A DNA stretch of 64,000 nucleotides, from contig CAZZZL010000003.1 of assembly GCA_964658655.1 (NCBI GenBank), positions 1 through 64,000 of the forward strand. Direction: 5' to 3'. This DNA is from G963692885 sp964658655. GTDB lineage: Bacteria; Acidobacteriota; Terriglobia; Terriglobales; Acidobacteriaceae. Position 1 is the stretch's first letter, and each line of letters starts with the position of its first letter. A program made the position numbers and the translations under genes. The notes beneath the pieces were generated by a model. The model did not search any database. It saw only the letters and a program-made list of their open reading frames with translations, and was not told the DNA's origin. Positions 24,705 through 32,895 of this stretch are shown here, in pieces.

Positions 24705-26168
24705 ATGAAGATCCATATACCGACGCCATTACGCGTGTATGCCGGCAAGCTGGATGTGGTCGATGTCCACGCGGCGACCGTCGGCGAAGCGCTGTCGGAG
24801 CTGACGACGGCGCATCCTGACCTGAAAAAACATCTCTACACGGAAGAGGGCAAGCTGCGCGCTTTCGTGAATGTTTATCTTAACGATGAAGATGTTCGCT
24901 ACCTGGACGGGCATGAGAATGCGCCGGTAACGGAGTCCGATTCGCTGTCGATTATTCCGTCGATTGCCGGCGGTTCGACGGCGACCATCAGCCCGGCCGC
25001 ACTGGCTGAGGCGGCTCTTCCTGAACTGACGACCGATGATCTGACCCGCTACTCGCGGCACCTGATCCTGCCTGAGGTGGGCGAGGAGGGACAGCGCAAG
25101 CTGAAGGCAGCGAAGGTGCTGTGTATCGGCACGGGCGGCCTGGGTGCGCCGCTCACCTACTACCTGGCGGCAGCGGGTGTCGGCACCATCGGGCTGGTCG
25201 ACTTTGACGTGGTGGATGTCAGCAACCTGCAGCGGCAGATCATTCACAGCACGCCTGATGTCGGGCGCCTGAAGATTGACTCGGCTGCCGAGAAGCTGAA
25301 GGCGCTGAATCCGTTTCTGAACGTGGTGAAGTACAACACCATGCTGACCAGCGCTAACGCGCTTGAGATATTCAAGGATTTCGATCTTGTCGCGGATGGC
25401 ACGGATAACTTCCAGACGCGCTACCTGGTGAACGATGCATGCGTGTTGAGTGGCTACAAGCCAAATGTGTATGGCTCGATTTTCCGCTTTGAGGGACAGG
25501 CCAGTGTCTTCGCGACTGAGGATGGCCCGTGCTACCGCTGCCTCTATCCGGAACCGCCACCGCCGGGCCTGGTGCCCTCCTGCGCCGAGGGGGGCGTGCT
25601 GGGGATTCTGCCGGGGCTAGTGGGAGTTATCCAGGCAACTGAAGCGATCAAGCTGATCCTCGGAAAAGGGGAGCCGCTGATCGGTCGCCTGCTGCTGGTG
25701 GACTCGCTCAGCATGCGTTTCCGCGAATTGAAACTGCGGAAAAACCCTGACTGCCCGTTGTGCGGGACGAACCGGACTGTGACCAAACTGATCGATTACG
25801 ATCAATTCTGCGGCATTACAAAAGAGGCTGTGAACGCACCCATGAAGAACGGAATTCCCCAGATCACCCCGGAAGAACTGAAGCGCCGCAAAGATGCCGG
25901 CGAAGACTATTTCCTGCTCGACGTACGCGAACCGTACGAATACAAGATCGCTAACCTCGACGGTCACCTGGTGCCGCTCGGCGAGCTGCCGCAGAGGATG
26001 TCAGAGGTCGATCCGAACAAGAAGATCGTGGTGCATTGCAAGATGGGCGGACGCAGCCAGCAGGCGGCCGAGTTCCTGAAGCAGGCGGGTTACCAGCATG
26101 TCGAAAATCTGGCCGGCGGCATCACAGCGTGGTCGAACAACGTCGACCCGACGGTCCCCAAGTACTAG
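24705..26168 (+). CDS. Fusion of CysO/MoaD-like sulfur carrier, MoeB/ThiF-type E1 and rhodanese
   Basis: 487 residues. Residues 1-90 are a ubiquitin-fold carrier closely patterned on mycobacterial CysO (MKIHIPTPLRVYAGK, AFVNVYLNDEDVRY) ending IIPSIAGG at 89-90. After a 20-residue linker comes an adenylating E1 domain (about 110-355): IGTGGLGAPLTYYLAAAGVG, GLVDFDVVDVSNLQRQ, DNFQTRYLVND, CYRCLYPEPPPPG, VPSCAEGG and CPLCG (zinc). Residues about 385-487 are a rhodanese with the active loop CKMGGRS. It should activate the carrier tail and load it with sulfur for cysteine synthesis by CysM. Because the GG tail is internal, it must be freed by cleavage or used in another way. The start at 24705 has GTGGAG five bases upstream. 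Confidence 0.92.
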   Translation: MKIHIPTPLRVYAGKLDVVDVHAATVGEALSELTTAHPDLKKHLYTEEGKLRAFVNVYLNDEDVRYLDGHENAPVTESDSLSIIPSIAGGSTATISPAALAEAALPELTTDDLTRYSRHLILPEVGEEGQRKLKAAKVLCIGTGGLGAPLTYYLAAAGVGTIGLVDFDVVDVSNLQRQIIHSTPDVGRLKIDSAAEKLKALNPFLNVVKYNTMLTSANALEIFKDFDLVADGTDNFQTRYLVNDACVLSGYKPNVYGSIFRFEGQASVFATEDGPCYRCLYPEPPPPGLVPSCAEGGVLGILPGLVGVIQATEAIKLILGKGEPLIGRLLLVDSLSMRFRELKLRKNPDCPLCGTNRTVTKLIDYDQFCGITKEAVNAPMKNGIPQITPEELKRRKDAGEDYFLLDVREPYEYKIANLDGHLVPLGELPQRMSEVDPNKKIVVHCKMGGRSQQAAEFLKQAGYQHVENLAGGITAWSNNVDPTVPKY

Positions 26169-26178
26169 CCAAAGTGAA

Positions 26179-26214
26179 TCGGCGTGCGGATGGAGGCGTG
26201 TGTCCTCACGCCGA
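26179..26214. repeat. Inverted repeat after the cysteine operon
   Basis: TCGGCGTG (26179-26186) pairs with CACGCCGA (26207-26214). A second GGCGTG at 26195-26200 can pair with the same right arm, giving two alternative hairpins. There is no T-run, so a terminator role is uncertain. Confidence 0.35.
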
Positions 26215-26340
26215 TGGATTTGCTGGAAAGAAGCAGTCCAATTGATGGCCGGTAACATGAATCTTCGCTAACCCGCTTTCGTTCGCCGGGCGAGGCGGTT
26301 ACAATTCTGCCCATGCGGCGGTTTTCCGGCGCCAATCATC

Positions 26341-26508
26341 ATGGATACCCCTACTCCCTGCAAGCACACCCAAGTGCGCGTCGTGGCGCGTGAAGACGAT
26401 ATCGAGTTTGTCGAATGCCAGTTCTGCGGCGAAGTTTTCGACGCCAACGAGTTCCAGGACATGGAGATCGAAGAGAAAGTCCTGTCAAAGACCGACGAAG
26501 AAGAGTAG
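26341..26508 (+). CDS. Small acidic zinc-knuckle protein, 55 residues
   Basis: A short frame from ATG 26341 to TAG 26508. It contains TPCKHTQVRVV near the start and FVECQFCGEVFDANEF in the middle, so a C-x-H plus CxxC site could bind zinc. The tail is strongly acidic (MEIEEKVLSKTDEEE). Codon use resembles the neighbouring genes and the composition is protein-like. Its function is unknown. It is separate from the cysteine operon by about 170 bases that contain the inverted repeat. Confidence 0.6.
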   Translation: MDTPTPCKHTQVRVVAREDDIEFVECQFCGEVFDANEFQDMEIEEKVLSKTDEEE

Positions 26509-26540
26509 CCGCCGGCTGACCGACCTGCTGTCGGCCTGCA

Positions 26541-27110
26541 TCAGGATACGGCAGCTTCATCGTGCGTGCTGGAACGCATGACGACTCTCCATGTGTAGTG
26601 AAACCATGAGACCAGGGTCAGCACAAAGGTAGCGGCCAGCGCCCCACGCTTGAGCAGCATCAGCACCGACGGCGCGTAGAACTGTACCCAGAGGGTGCAG
26701 GTGACGGCGACGATCTGTACCACGGTGTTGGCCTTGCCCCAGATGCTGGGCCGGAAGTCGCGAAAGCCCGTGGTGAGATGAAGCAGCACAGCGACGACGA
26801 GGATGCCGAGGTCTCGGCTGAAAACCAATACAGTCACGCGGCGCGAGATGAGGCCCTGATGCATGAGCACGAGGAAAAGCGTGCTGAGCAGAAGCTTGTC
26901 GGCAACCGGGTCAAGGTATTGGCCGAGCATGGTGCGCTGGTGCAGCAGGCGGGCGAGAAGTCCGTCGAGGCAGTCGCTCACGCCGGCAAGGACGAAAAGG
27001 GCGAACGCCGTCCTGAAATGACCGTCGAGAACTGCCATCACCAGGAACGGGATGATGCAGAGGCGCAGAAACGTAAGCTGGTTGGGCGCAGCCCGAAAGT
27101 CTTTCAGCAC
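26541..27110 (-). CDS. pgsA: CDP-alcohol phosphatidyltransferase, PgsA-like
   Basis: About 189 residues with several membrane helices. The CDP-alcohol signature D-G-x2-A-R-x8-G-x3-D-x3-D is complete in the segment from SDCLDGLLAR to GQYLDPVADK. It begins with a typical APNQLTFLRLCIIPFLVMAVL. PgsA makes phosphatidylglycerol-phosphate from CDP-diacylglycerol and glycerol-3-phosphate. The frame is open upstream to 27323, but that part does not look like protein. I propose the GTG at 27110, which gives a normal family length; no strong ribosome site confirms it. Other CDP-alcohol transferases of similar size cannot be excluded. Confidence 0.8.
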   Translation of the reverse strand: MLKDFRAAPNQLTFLRLCIIPFLVMAVLDGHFRTAFALFVLAGVSDCLDGLLARLLHQRTMLGQYLDPVADKLLLSTLFLVLMHQGLISRRVTVLVFSRDLGILVVAVLLHLTTGFRDFRPSIWGKANTVVQIVAVTCTLWVQFYAPSVLMLLKRGALAATFVLTLVSWFHYTWRVVMRSSTHDEAAVS

Positions 27111-27362
27111 GGCAGTCTTTTGCGATTGAAGAGGATCATGAAACTCCGACGGGGTCCGGGAATACCTGCCCGGAAGAGACCCATCCGGAAAGACTGATGG
27201 TATCGTACGCCGCGTGGCGAGGCCAGAGTGGTGTAAGCGGGTAATCGGACAGTACCAGGGCCGAGCAGCAGGCTTGTGCTGCCAGGATTGCTGGAAGGGG
27301 ATGCTGTCCGTTCGAACACGCACAGAGCGGTTTCTTGCTATGATGAAAAGGCACTTAGCTGC

Positions 27363-27439
27363 AGGCGCGTAGCTCAGTTGGTTAGAGCGCTACCTTGACA
27401 CGGTAGAGGTCGCTGGTTCGAGTCCAGTCGTGCCTACCA
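27363..27439 (+). tRNA. tRNA-Val, anticodon GAC
   Basis: A full cloverleaf: acceptor AGGCGCG/CGTGCCT, D-arm with AGTTGGTTAGAGC, anticodon stem CTACC/GGTAG around the loop TTGACAC, T-arm GCTGG-TTCGAGT-CCAGT. The CCA end is encoded. Confidence 0.97.
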
Positions 27440-27495
27440 TTCTCTCAATCACATACCAAGATGACACTGTCTCTGGCAGTCGAGACTTGTCCCGA

Positions 27496-27518
27496 CCCTG
27501 GCTTTTTGCCGGGGTTTT
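27496..27518 (+). terminator. Rho-independent terminator after tRNA-Val
   Basis: Stem CCCTGGC/GCCGGGG (one G-T pair) with a TTTTT loop, followed by TTTT. It lies about 57 bases after the tRNA. Confidence 0.65.
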
Positions 27519-27606
27519 GCAGGTAGGAAGGTCACGCCCGGGAAGCGTCTCGCTGCTCCGGTCATGGGTGCTCTTCAGTGTCTTGAACCTTTACCACGAA
27601 CCAGGA

Positions 27607-28578
27607 TCAGGTTGACGGCAGCGACTTCTGGGCGCCTGCCTGGAGTAGGGAAGTCGCCAGTTCGAGAGCGTCGACTGGCCAGAAGACCTCCGGGCGGGGA
27701 TGCTTTACGGCAGGATCTCCTTCGGCAGGCCGACAGCGAAGCAGGCAGTCTACCCATCGGCCCGGAACCGAAGCGCGGCCATGGACCGATCCGAGGAGTG
27801 CTCCGGCGATCGCTGCGTTGGTATCCGAGTCACCACCGCACATCACAGTATCGATGATGCCATCTTCCAGCGTCGGCGAATGAAGCAGGCGGTAGAGCGC
27901 ATTGCCGAATGCAAGCAGGACCCATCCCTGCTGAAAAACGAACTCTGCCGGTGGTCGATTTTCGGCGTTTTGAATGCAGCGGAGGAGCGGCTCACTTACC
28001 TTCATCCCAACTGACCGGTCCAGGATGAACGCATAGAGTTCAGAAGCTGTTACCTGATTGCGAATGGCAGTGGCGATGGCCATGGCGTAAAGCGCATTGG
28101 CATCGAGGCAGATGGAGTTTGGATGGGTCAGGGCAGCGTCGGCACGGGCCATGCGTGCGACGTCATCGAGTGAGCGCGCGGCGCCGAAGATGCCGATCGG
28201 GCTGACGCGCATCAGTGCTCCGTTCGCCTGGCTCGCCATGTTGAGACGACCCAGTTCGAGAGCTGGCGCGATGGTGCCGCCAACATCGAAGGGTATGGTG
28301 CGAAGCCAGTACTTGTACTCATTGAGCGCGGATGTTGGATCATACCGCCGGTCGCGCACCAGCAATCGCGCCAGCAGAAGTGCCATCTCGGAGTCATCGG
28401 TGGGTTGACCGGCAAGCGTGTTCCAGAAGCCGCCGTCCTGCATGTCACGCACGCCTGCGGGGTATTCCCTGGCCAGTTTCCCGGCATTGCTGAACTCGAC
28501 CTGTGCACCGAGAGCATCGCCAGCGAGCTGCCCCAGCAGGCAGCCCTGCGCCCGCTCAATCATTCCGCTGTCAACCAT
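27607..28578 (-). CDS. ADP-ribosylglycohydrolase (DraG/ARH family)
   Basis: A 323-residue all-helical ARH-family enzyme. The di-magnesium sites are present: QPTDDSEMALLLARLL near residue 55 and GGDSDTNAAIAGALLGS near 260. The N-terminus MIERAQGCLLGQLAGDALGAQVEF is typical. The family removes ADP-ribose from proteins or hydrolyses related ADP-ribosyl compounds. It is the last gene of a minus-strand operon with a vWA protein (23 bases upstream) and a MerR-like regulator. The start at 28578 was chosen from the family N-terminus, with GAGAG upstream; the longer frame to 28770 overlaps the vWA gene. No ADP-ribosyltransferase gene is seen in the window, so the target is unknown. Confidence 0.9.
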   Translation of the reverse strand: MVDSGMIERAQGCLLGQLAGDALGAQVEFSNAGKLAREYPAGVRDMQDGGFWNTLAGQPTDDSEMALLLARLLVRDRRYDPTSALNEYKYWLRTIPFDVGGTIAPALELGRLNMASQANGALMRVSPIGIFGAARSLDDVARMARADAALTHPNSICLDANALYAMAIATAIRNQVTASELYAFILDRSVGMKVSEPLLRCIQNAENRPPAEFVFQQGWVLLAFGNALYRLLHSPTLEDGIIDTVMCGGDSDTNAAIAGALLGSVHGRASVPGRWVDCLLRCRPAEGDPAVKHPRPEVFWPVDALELATSLLQAGAQKSLPST

Positions 28579-28601
28579 GTTGTCTCTCTTCAGGCCAGAA
28601 T

Positions 28602-29933
28602 TCAATGAGTATCCTTCACGGTATCGAATGTACTCCCGCCCTGGACGACGCGTTGCCGGAGATGGGCGGGCGAAGAGCTCTGCTGATAGCCAGGCTCGTC
28701 CTCTCGCTTCGCACGAAGGCGCGCACTGGAACCGAGAGCGCAGAAGAGAGCCTCCTTGCTGAATCGGCACGTGTCCCGCTGAGCGGCAAGAACTTCAAGA
28801 TGAGCTACCATCTCGCCCAGCCACGGGCTGTGCACAGCCATCGCACGGACCTGGAACAGCAATCGTTCAACTTCCGTCCAGTTTTCCTGCCTCGCCGCGC
28901 TGGACGCCTTGTTTTGCAGCTTCGCCGCCTCAGCTTCTGTTACACGGCGGATTACGTTCTGATTGACTGGCACAGCCTGGTAGTTCTCTGACGAGAAAAC
29001 CGGCAGAGAGAGCCGGCTGGCCGGTATCTGGATTGCCTGGCCGTTCATGCTGCGGCAGGTCACCGACGCCTCGCACAAGGCAAGCGACTGGCCGATAGCC
29101 GGGACCGCCTCAGCATCGACGGTCAGGCGGAGAGCTGCCCATGCTTCTCCGTCGTACGCGAGGTCAGGCAGCCGCCAACCCTCGCCCGCGGCCTGATACA
29201 GGTTGAGCATTTCGCAGCGAACGCCGGGCGACAGAGACAATTGCAGTTGCACATCGCGAGCACAAAGCGACGAGAGCAGTGAGAACTCCTCCTGGAAGCG
29301 TTCGAGCAGGGACTCGGCGCGATCACTGTAGTAGCTGTTCCCGCGGCCGGAATGTGCCATGGCGGTCATCAGGTCCTCATTGAATGCATTGCCAAGGCCA
29401 TACGTTGAAGTGCTGACACCGACGTTCCCCAACTCGGAGCACTGGGCGGCGATTGCATCCGTTTCAACGATGCCTGTATTGGCGCAGCCGTCGGAGAGCA
29501 TGAGCACGCGGCTGACGGAACCTGGGTCGAGGTGAGCTGCCACTTCTTCTGCGCCCTTGAGCCAGCCGCCGTGCAGGTTGGTGGATCCTGCAGTCTGGAT
29601 CAAGGCAACGACGGCCTTTAATCTGCCCTTGTTGTCGACCTGCTGACTCGGAGCCATCACCTGTACGTTGTCGTCGTAAGCGACGATAGAGACGCGGTCC
29701 TTCGGCGTAAGGCTATCGATCATGAAGGTGGCGCTGCGTTTTGCTTCACTCAGTGGTCTTCCCTGCATAGAGCCGGAGCGATCAATGACGATGGACAGGT
29801 TGAGATTCGGCCGGTCCGGCAGGGTGGTTGGCAGGTCAGGCGCCTGGACCCTGAGCAGAACGTCAACAACACTATTGTGGGTGGACAGGGCGGCCCGGGC
29901 TGGGGTCAGGCAAAGGGCGAATTGATTGGACAT
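28602..29933 (-). CDS. von Willebrand factor A domain protein
   Basis: 443 residues. A short N-terminal beta segment precedes a vWA domain (about 40-215) with a complete MIDAS: IVIDRSGSMQGRPL, the STNLHGG threonine region and LMLSDGCANTG. A beta-rich part (about 220-340) follows, then a helical tail with EAAKLQNKASSAARQENW. There is no signal peptide or membrane segment, so it is cytosolic. It is flanked by a MerR-like regulator (13 bases upstream) and ADP-ribosylglycohydrolase (23 bases downstream), all one operon. AAGGAG stands five bases before its ATG. vWA proteins of this type usually assemble complexes with divalent metal; the partner is probably one of these neighbours. Confidence 0.88.
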   Translation of the reverse strand: MSNQFALCLTPARAALSTHNSVVDVLLRVQAPDLPTTLPDRPNLNLSIVIDRSGSMQGRPLSEAKRSATFMIDSLTPKDRVSIVAYDDNVQVMAPSQQVDNKGRLKAVVALIQTAGSTNLHGGWLKGAEEVAAHLDPGSVSRVLMLSDGCANTGIVETDAIAAQCSELGNVGVSTSTYGLGNAFNEDLMTAMAHSGRGNSYYSDRAESLLERFQEEFSLLSSLCARDVQLQLSLSPGVRCEMLNLYQAAGEGWRLPDLAYDGEAWAALRLTVDAEAVPAIGQSLALCEASVTCRSMNGQAIQIPASRLSLPVFSSENYQAVPVNQNVIRRVTEAEAAKLQNKASSAARQENWTEVERLLFQVRAMAVHSPWLGEMVAHLEVLAAQRDTCRFSKEALFCALGSSARLRAKREDEPGYQQSSSPAHLRQRVVQGGSTFDTVKDTH

Positions 29934-29946
29934 GGGTACTCCTTTA

Positions 29947-30678
29947 CTAAGGCAGATTGTTCTTCAAGCTGTGCTTCAGACTTTCGCCGAGTGCTTCAAT
30001 TTCGGCAGGCTTCAGAGACTTTGCGCGGTTGGCATCGATGACCACTTCACACCAGTCTTCCAAGGGAATATGCAACCTGGTGGCAGGGCCGGCTGGTGCG
30101 GCTGCTGGGGAGGTTGACCGGCTCATTCTGAAGGCGGCTCCAGGAATATCTGTAACAGGCAGGGCCGGAACGGTTCCGTGCAGCATGGACGATGCTTGAC
30201 TGGACTTGAACTTTTCAATGAGCTGTAATGCCGGATTGAGCGGGGGCACATCCGGCCCACTCGTGATACTCCCTCCCGCCTGGCGTGCAGAGGTCTTGAC
30301 TGCGCGGCTGAACTCTTTTTCGATCCGCGCGCGGATTTGAGCGAGCACCCCACTCAGAAGACTCTCGGTATCCGTTGAACCAAGGCTGGACCGGATCGCC
30401 GGCAGGGACCACTTCTGGCTTCGCAGGAGCACTCTTACGGCCAGCAGGTGGACCAGATGATCCAGACCGAAGCGGGCTTCGCGGCCAGACTTGCCGGGGC
30501 GCGGAATAAAGCCGCGCACGACGTAGTCCCGGATGAGGCGGACGTTAAGCTCCCTGCCTGTCCCGGTGTCAGAGGACGCGAAAAGCTCTGGTGATGAGAG
30601 CATGAGGCGCTGGGCTGCCTCGACGAAGCCCTCGACTGTCCAGGGCAGTTGTTCGATCGACTGATTAACCTCATCCAT
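29947..30678 (-). CDS. MerR-like DNA-binding regulator of the vWA / ADP-ribosylglycohydrolase operon
   Basis: 243 residues. A winged-helix MerR-type part (about 45-120) reads LNVRLIRDYVVRGFIPRPGKSGREARFGLDHLVHLLAVRVLLRSQKWSLPAIRSSL. The R-x-x-R-Y position has become RLIRDYV. A helical linker, a proline-rich low-complexity stretch and a C-terminal segment with IPLEDWCEVVIDANRAKSL follow. It is the first gene of the operon. A palindrome overlapping its promoter (30698-30715) is a likely site for self-regulation. The ATG at 30678 lies only about three bases after the predicted transcript start, so the mRNA may be leaderless. No ligand can be deduced. Confidence 0.75.
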   Translation of the reverse strand: MDEVNQSIEQLPWTVEGFVEAAQRLMLSSPELFASSDTGTGRELNVRLIRDYVVRGFIPRPGKSGREARFGLDHLVHLLAVRVLLRSQKWSLPAIRSSLGSTDTESLLSGVLAQIRARIEKEFSRAVKTSARQAGGSITSGPDVPPLNPALQLIEKFKSSQASSMLHGTVPALPVTDIPGAAFRMSRSTSPAAAPAGPATRLHIPLEDWCEVVIDANRAKSLKPAEIEALGESLKHSLKNNLP

Positions 30679-30687
30679 ACATGAATC

Positions 30688-30716
30688 ACTGTAATGATGA
30701 CATTTATTAATGTCAA
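30688..30716 (-). promoter_or_regulatory. Promoter with embedded palindromic operator of the MerR-like/vWA/ARH operon
   Basis: On the minus strand -35 TTGACA (30711-30716), a 17-base spacer and -10 TACAGT (30688-30693). The palindrome TGACATT-TATT-AATGTCA (30698-30715) covers the -35 end and the spacer, the place where MerR proteins bind. Confidence 0.65.
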
Positions 30717-30883
30717 TATTACGCCCGTAAGTTACGGGGCCGCGCATCCAACTGATTTGCACTGTTTCCGGGTCACTTTAAATTTTTTAAGGGAATCGCA
30801 GTCCAGACAGGGCGATAATCGGTGTGGAGTGACAGTCAGACGAGATGACGGTCTCATATATGTTTTGGAGGTGCGAGGAATCA

Positions 30884-31111
30884 ATGACTATGACAAATAC
30901 GCCGGTCTGCTGTGAACGATGCCATGAAAGCCCCGCTTCTCTGCGTATCGACGCGATCCCTTTTATGCCTGCGAGTCTGCGCGCGGCGGTAAATACCAGG
31001 CTTTATCCACGCCACGGTTACATTTGCCGGAACTGCGGAAAGTCGTTTGCGTCGATGACTCTCTCCGCCTTCTTTTCAATCTCAGAGGTTGATATCCTTA
31101 CGGCAGCCTGA
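30884..31111 (+). CDS. Small zinc-ribbon protein, 75 residues
   Basis: A short protein with two cysteine knuckles: CCERCHESPASLRIDAIPF near the N-terminus and GYICRNCGKSF near residue 50. This is a four-cysteine zinc ribbon. The tail (FSISEVDILTAA) is non-descript. GGAGGTG and GAGGAA both stand upstream of the ATG at 30884, so translation is well supported. It is divergent from the MerR-like operon with about 200 bases between, and convergent with the multiheme gene. It resembles the protein at 7130 in architecture. The function is unknown. Confidence 0.6.
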   Translation: MTMTNTPVCCERCHESPASLRIDAIPFMPASLRAAVNTRLYPRHGYICRNCGKSFASMTLSAFFSISEVDILTAA

Positions 31112-31196
31112 CGAAGCGATTGCGTCGTCCCGGCCAAATAGTAACTTGATTTTGGCTATTCAGGCATCGGCGTAAGAGTGTCGTAGTTCAATTTGT

Positions 31197-32888
31197 CTAC
31201 TTTAGTTGCTGGAGTGTCAAGTCTGGCTTGCGCGCATCACATGCGGGCAGGTCCTCCAGCATATGTCGCATGTCTGCTGAAGATGGCGAATACTGCAATG
31301 CCCGAAGCAACAGTGCGCGCGCGCCGGCGACATCCCCTGTCAGGCATTTCAAGCGGGCAATATTCTTCGTCAGGCCGACGACGTCCTGATTTCGCTCAGA
31401 CACTGTATCCCAAAGATCGATCGCTCCGCGCAGATCACCGGATTTTGCCATGAGGGTGCCAAGATTGGTGGATGCGATGAGGTTGTCGGGGTCAAGAGCA
31501 AGCACTTGCTTGAAGGAGTCAGTGGCCTGGGCGAATTCTCCGCGCTGGGCACTCAGGACGCCGAGCGCATCGAGCGCATCTCTGTCACCGGTCAAGTGTG
31601 TCTTGAGCGCAGCGAGTTGTTCATAGGCCTTTGTATCCACAGCCGCATTTCCCGCGAGGAGAGCCTGGTAATACGTCATCGCGAGATCACGCTCGGTTGC
31701 GGATGGCGATAAGACAGGCAGCAGAGTGTCGCTGGAGGCAATGTCGGACGACGCAGGCGCCGTCGTTGGCAATTTGAGAATGCGATGGTCGGTCCACGCG
31801 ACGTGGGGTGTGTTCTGAGCACCCGTGCGTGGCATGTGGCAGCTGGTGCAGTCAGGATTGTCCGGGTGATGATCCTTTTGAAAGGCCTGACCGGTGTGGC
31901 AGGTCAGGCATTTTGTTCTGTAGAAGAGAACGCGCTGCTCCGGAGATGGTGAGAAGTGCGGGTCATGGCAACTGGTGCAGGACATGGTCGCGCCGCTGCT
32001 CCGCTTGCACCTGCTCTGGTTGAACTGTTCGACTTCGCTAACGCCGCGGGCGGCAGGGTCTTTTTTCTGATAAATGAAGTAAGTGCGGTATTGGCTGATC
32101 GAATTGCCGGGCGTGAAGTCGAACATGGAACGTCCGGCGTGGTCCACCGACACATCCCCCTCCAGGTGACAGCTGATACAGATCGAGTCGCGCGCATCCG
32201 CGTCCAGCTTTGAGGGGTTAATGGCGGGAGATTTGCCGCCGGTCGCTACGTGTCCGGTGGTATCACCGTGGCAGCTTTCGCAGGTGATGCCGGCATGGGC
32301 GAACGGCAGACCGCTGTAGCGATTGATGGTGCCTGGATCGCTTTGGCGGACGGCACTCATGTGACACCGGAGACACTCCGCCTGCACGGGGAGGGCCGGC
32401 GCCGCGGTAGTGAGCGACTCGAGCCCCGGCTTCATATCCAGGCCGTGCGAGTCGTAGTAAGCGATCGGTGTTTCGAAGAGATAGTTATTGATCGTGTAGA
32501 GATAGGTGAGTCCGAGGTGACCCGAGCCTAGAAAATACTGAAGGCTTCGTGACGGATTGGGTTTCGAGGAACCTTTCTCGACATAGTTGTAAGTGGGCTG
32601 ATTGTCCTGCAGGGAAAAGCTATAGGTAACTCCAGAGGGCTGGTGCAGGAAGTCTCCACTCTTGAAGCGCTCCGTGGCCAGGCCGCTGGCATTTGCCATG
32701 GGAGTTGCCAGGTAAGTCTGCGTGATGGCCGCGTGGCATTTGGCGCATGAGGCATCTGCTACTCGAACGGAGGTCACCTGGCTGCCTGGCTGTTCGCCTG
32801 GAGTCGCGGCCTGGCCGGAGCTGTTCATCTGGAACGTGCAGATTGCAATGAAAAGAATGGCCCATGCAAGCGGACGCATTTGCGACAT
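31197..32888 (-). CDS. Exported heptaheme c-type cytochrome with C-terminal TPRs
   Basis: 563 residues. A signal peptide (MRPLAWAILFIAICTFQMNSSGQA) is followed by seven CxxCH haem-binding motifs: CAKCH, CLRCH, CESCH, CISCH, CTSCH, CLTCH and CTSCH. The first four are in the first half and the last three are clustered before residue 365. TPR-like helices occupy about 400-560. The mix of a NapC/NrfA-like multihaem fold with TPRs is typical of acidobacterial envelope proteins of unknown role, perhaps electron transfer within a periplasmic complex. It lies seven bases downstream of a secreted TPR protein gene and is co-transcribed with it. Confidence 0.85.
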   Translation of the reverse strand: MSQMRPLAWAILFIAICTFQMNSSGQAATPGEQPGSQVTSVRVADASCAKCHAAITQTYLATPMANASGLATERFKSGDFLHQPSGVTYSFSLQDNQPTYNYVEKGSSKPNPSRSLQYFLGSGHLGLTYLYTINNYLFETPIAYYDSHGLDMKPGLESLTTAAPALPVQAECLRCHMSAVRQSDPGTINRYSGLPFAHAGITCESCHGDTTGHVATGGKSPAINPSKLDADARDSICISCHLEGDVSVDHAGRSMFDFTPGNSISQYRTYFIYQKKDPAARGVSEVEQFNQSRCKRSSGATMSCTSCHDPHFSPSPEQRVLFYRTKCLTCHTGQAFQKDHHPDNPDCTSCHMPRTGAQNTPHVAWTDHRILKLPTTAPASSDIASSDTLLPVLSPSATERDLAMTYYQALLAGNAAVDTKAYEQLAALKTHLTGDRDALDALGVLSAQRGEFAQATDSFKQVLALDPDNLIASTNLGTLMAKSGDLRGAIDLWDTVSERNQDVVGLTKNIARLKCLTGDVAGARALLLRALQYSPSSADMRHMLEDLPACDARKPDLTLQQLK

Positions 32889-32895
32889 GCCGCGA

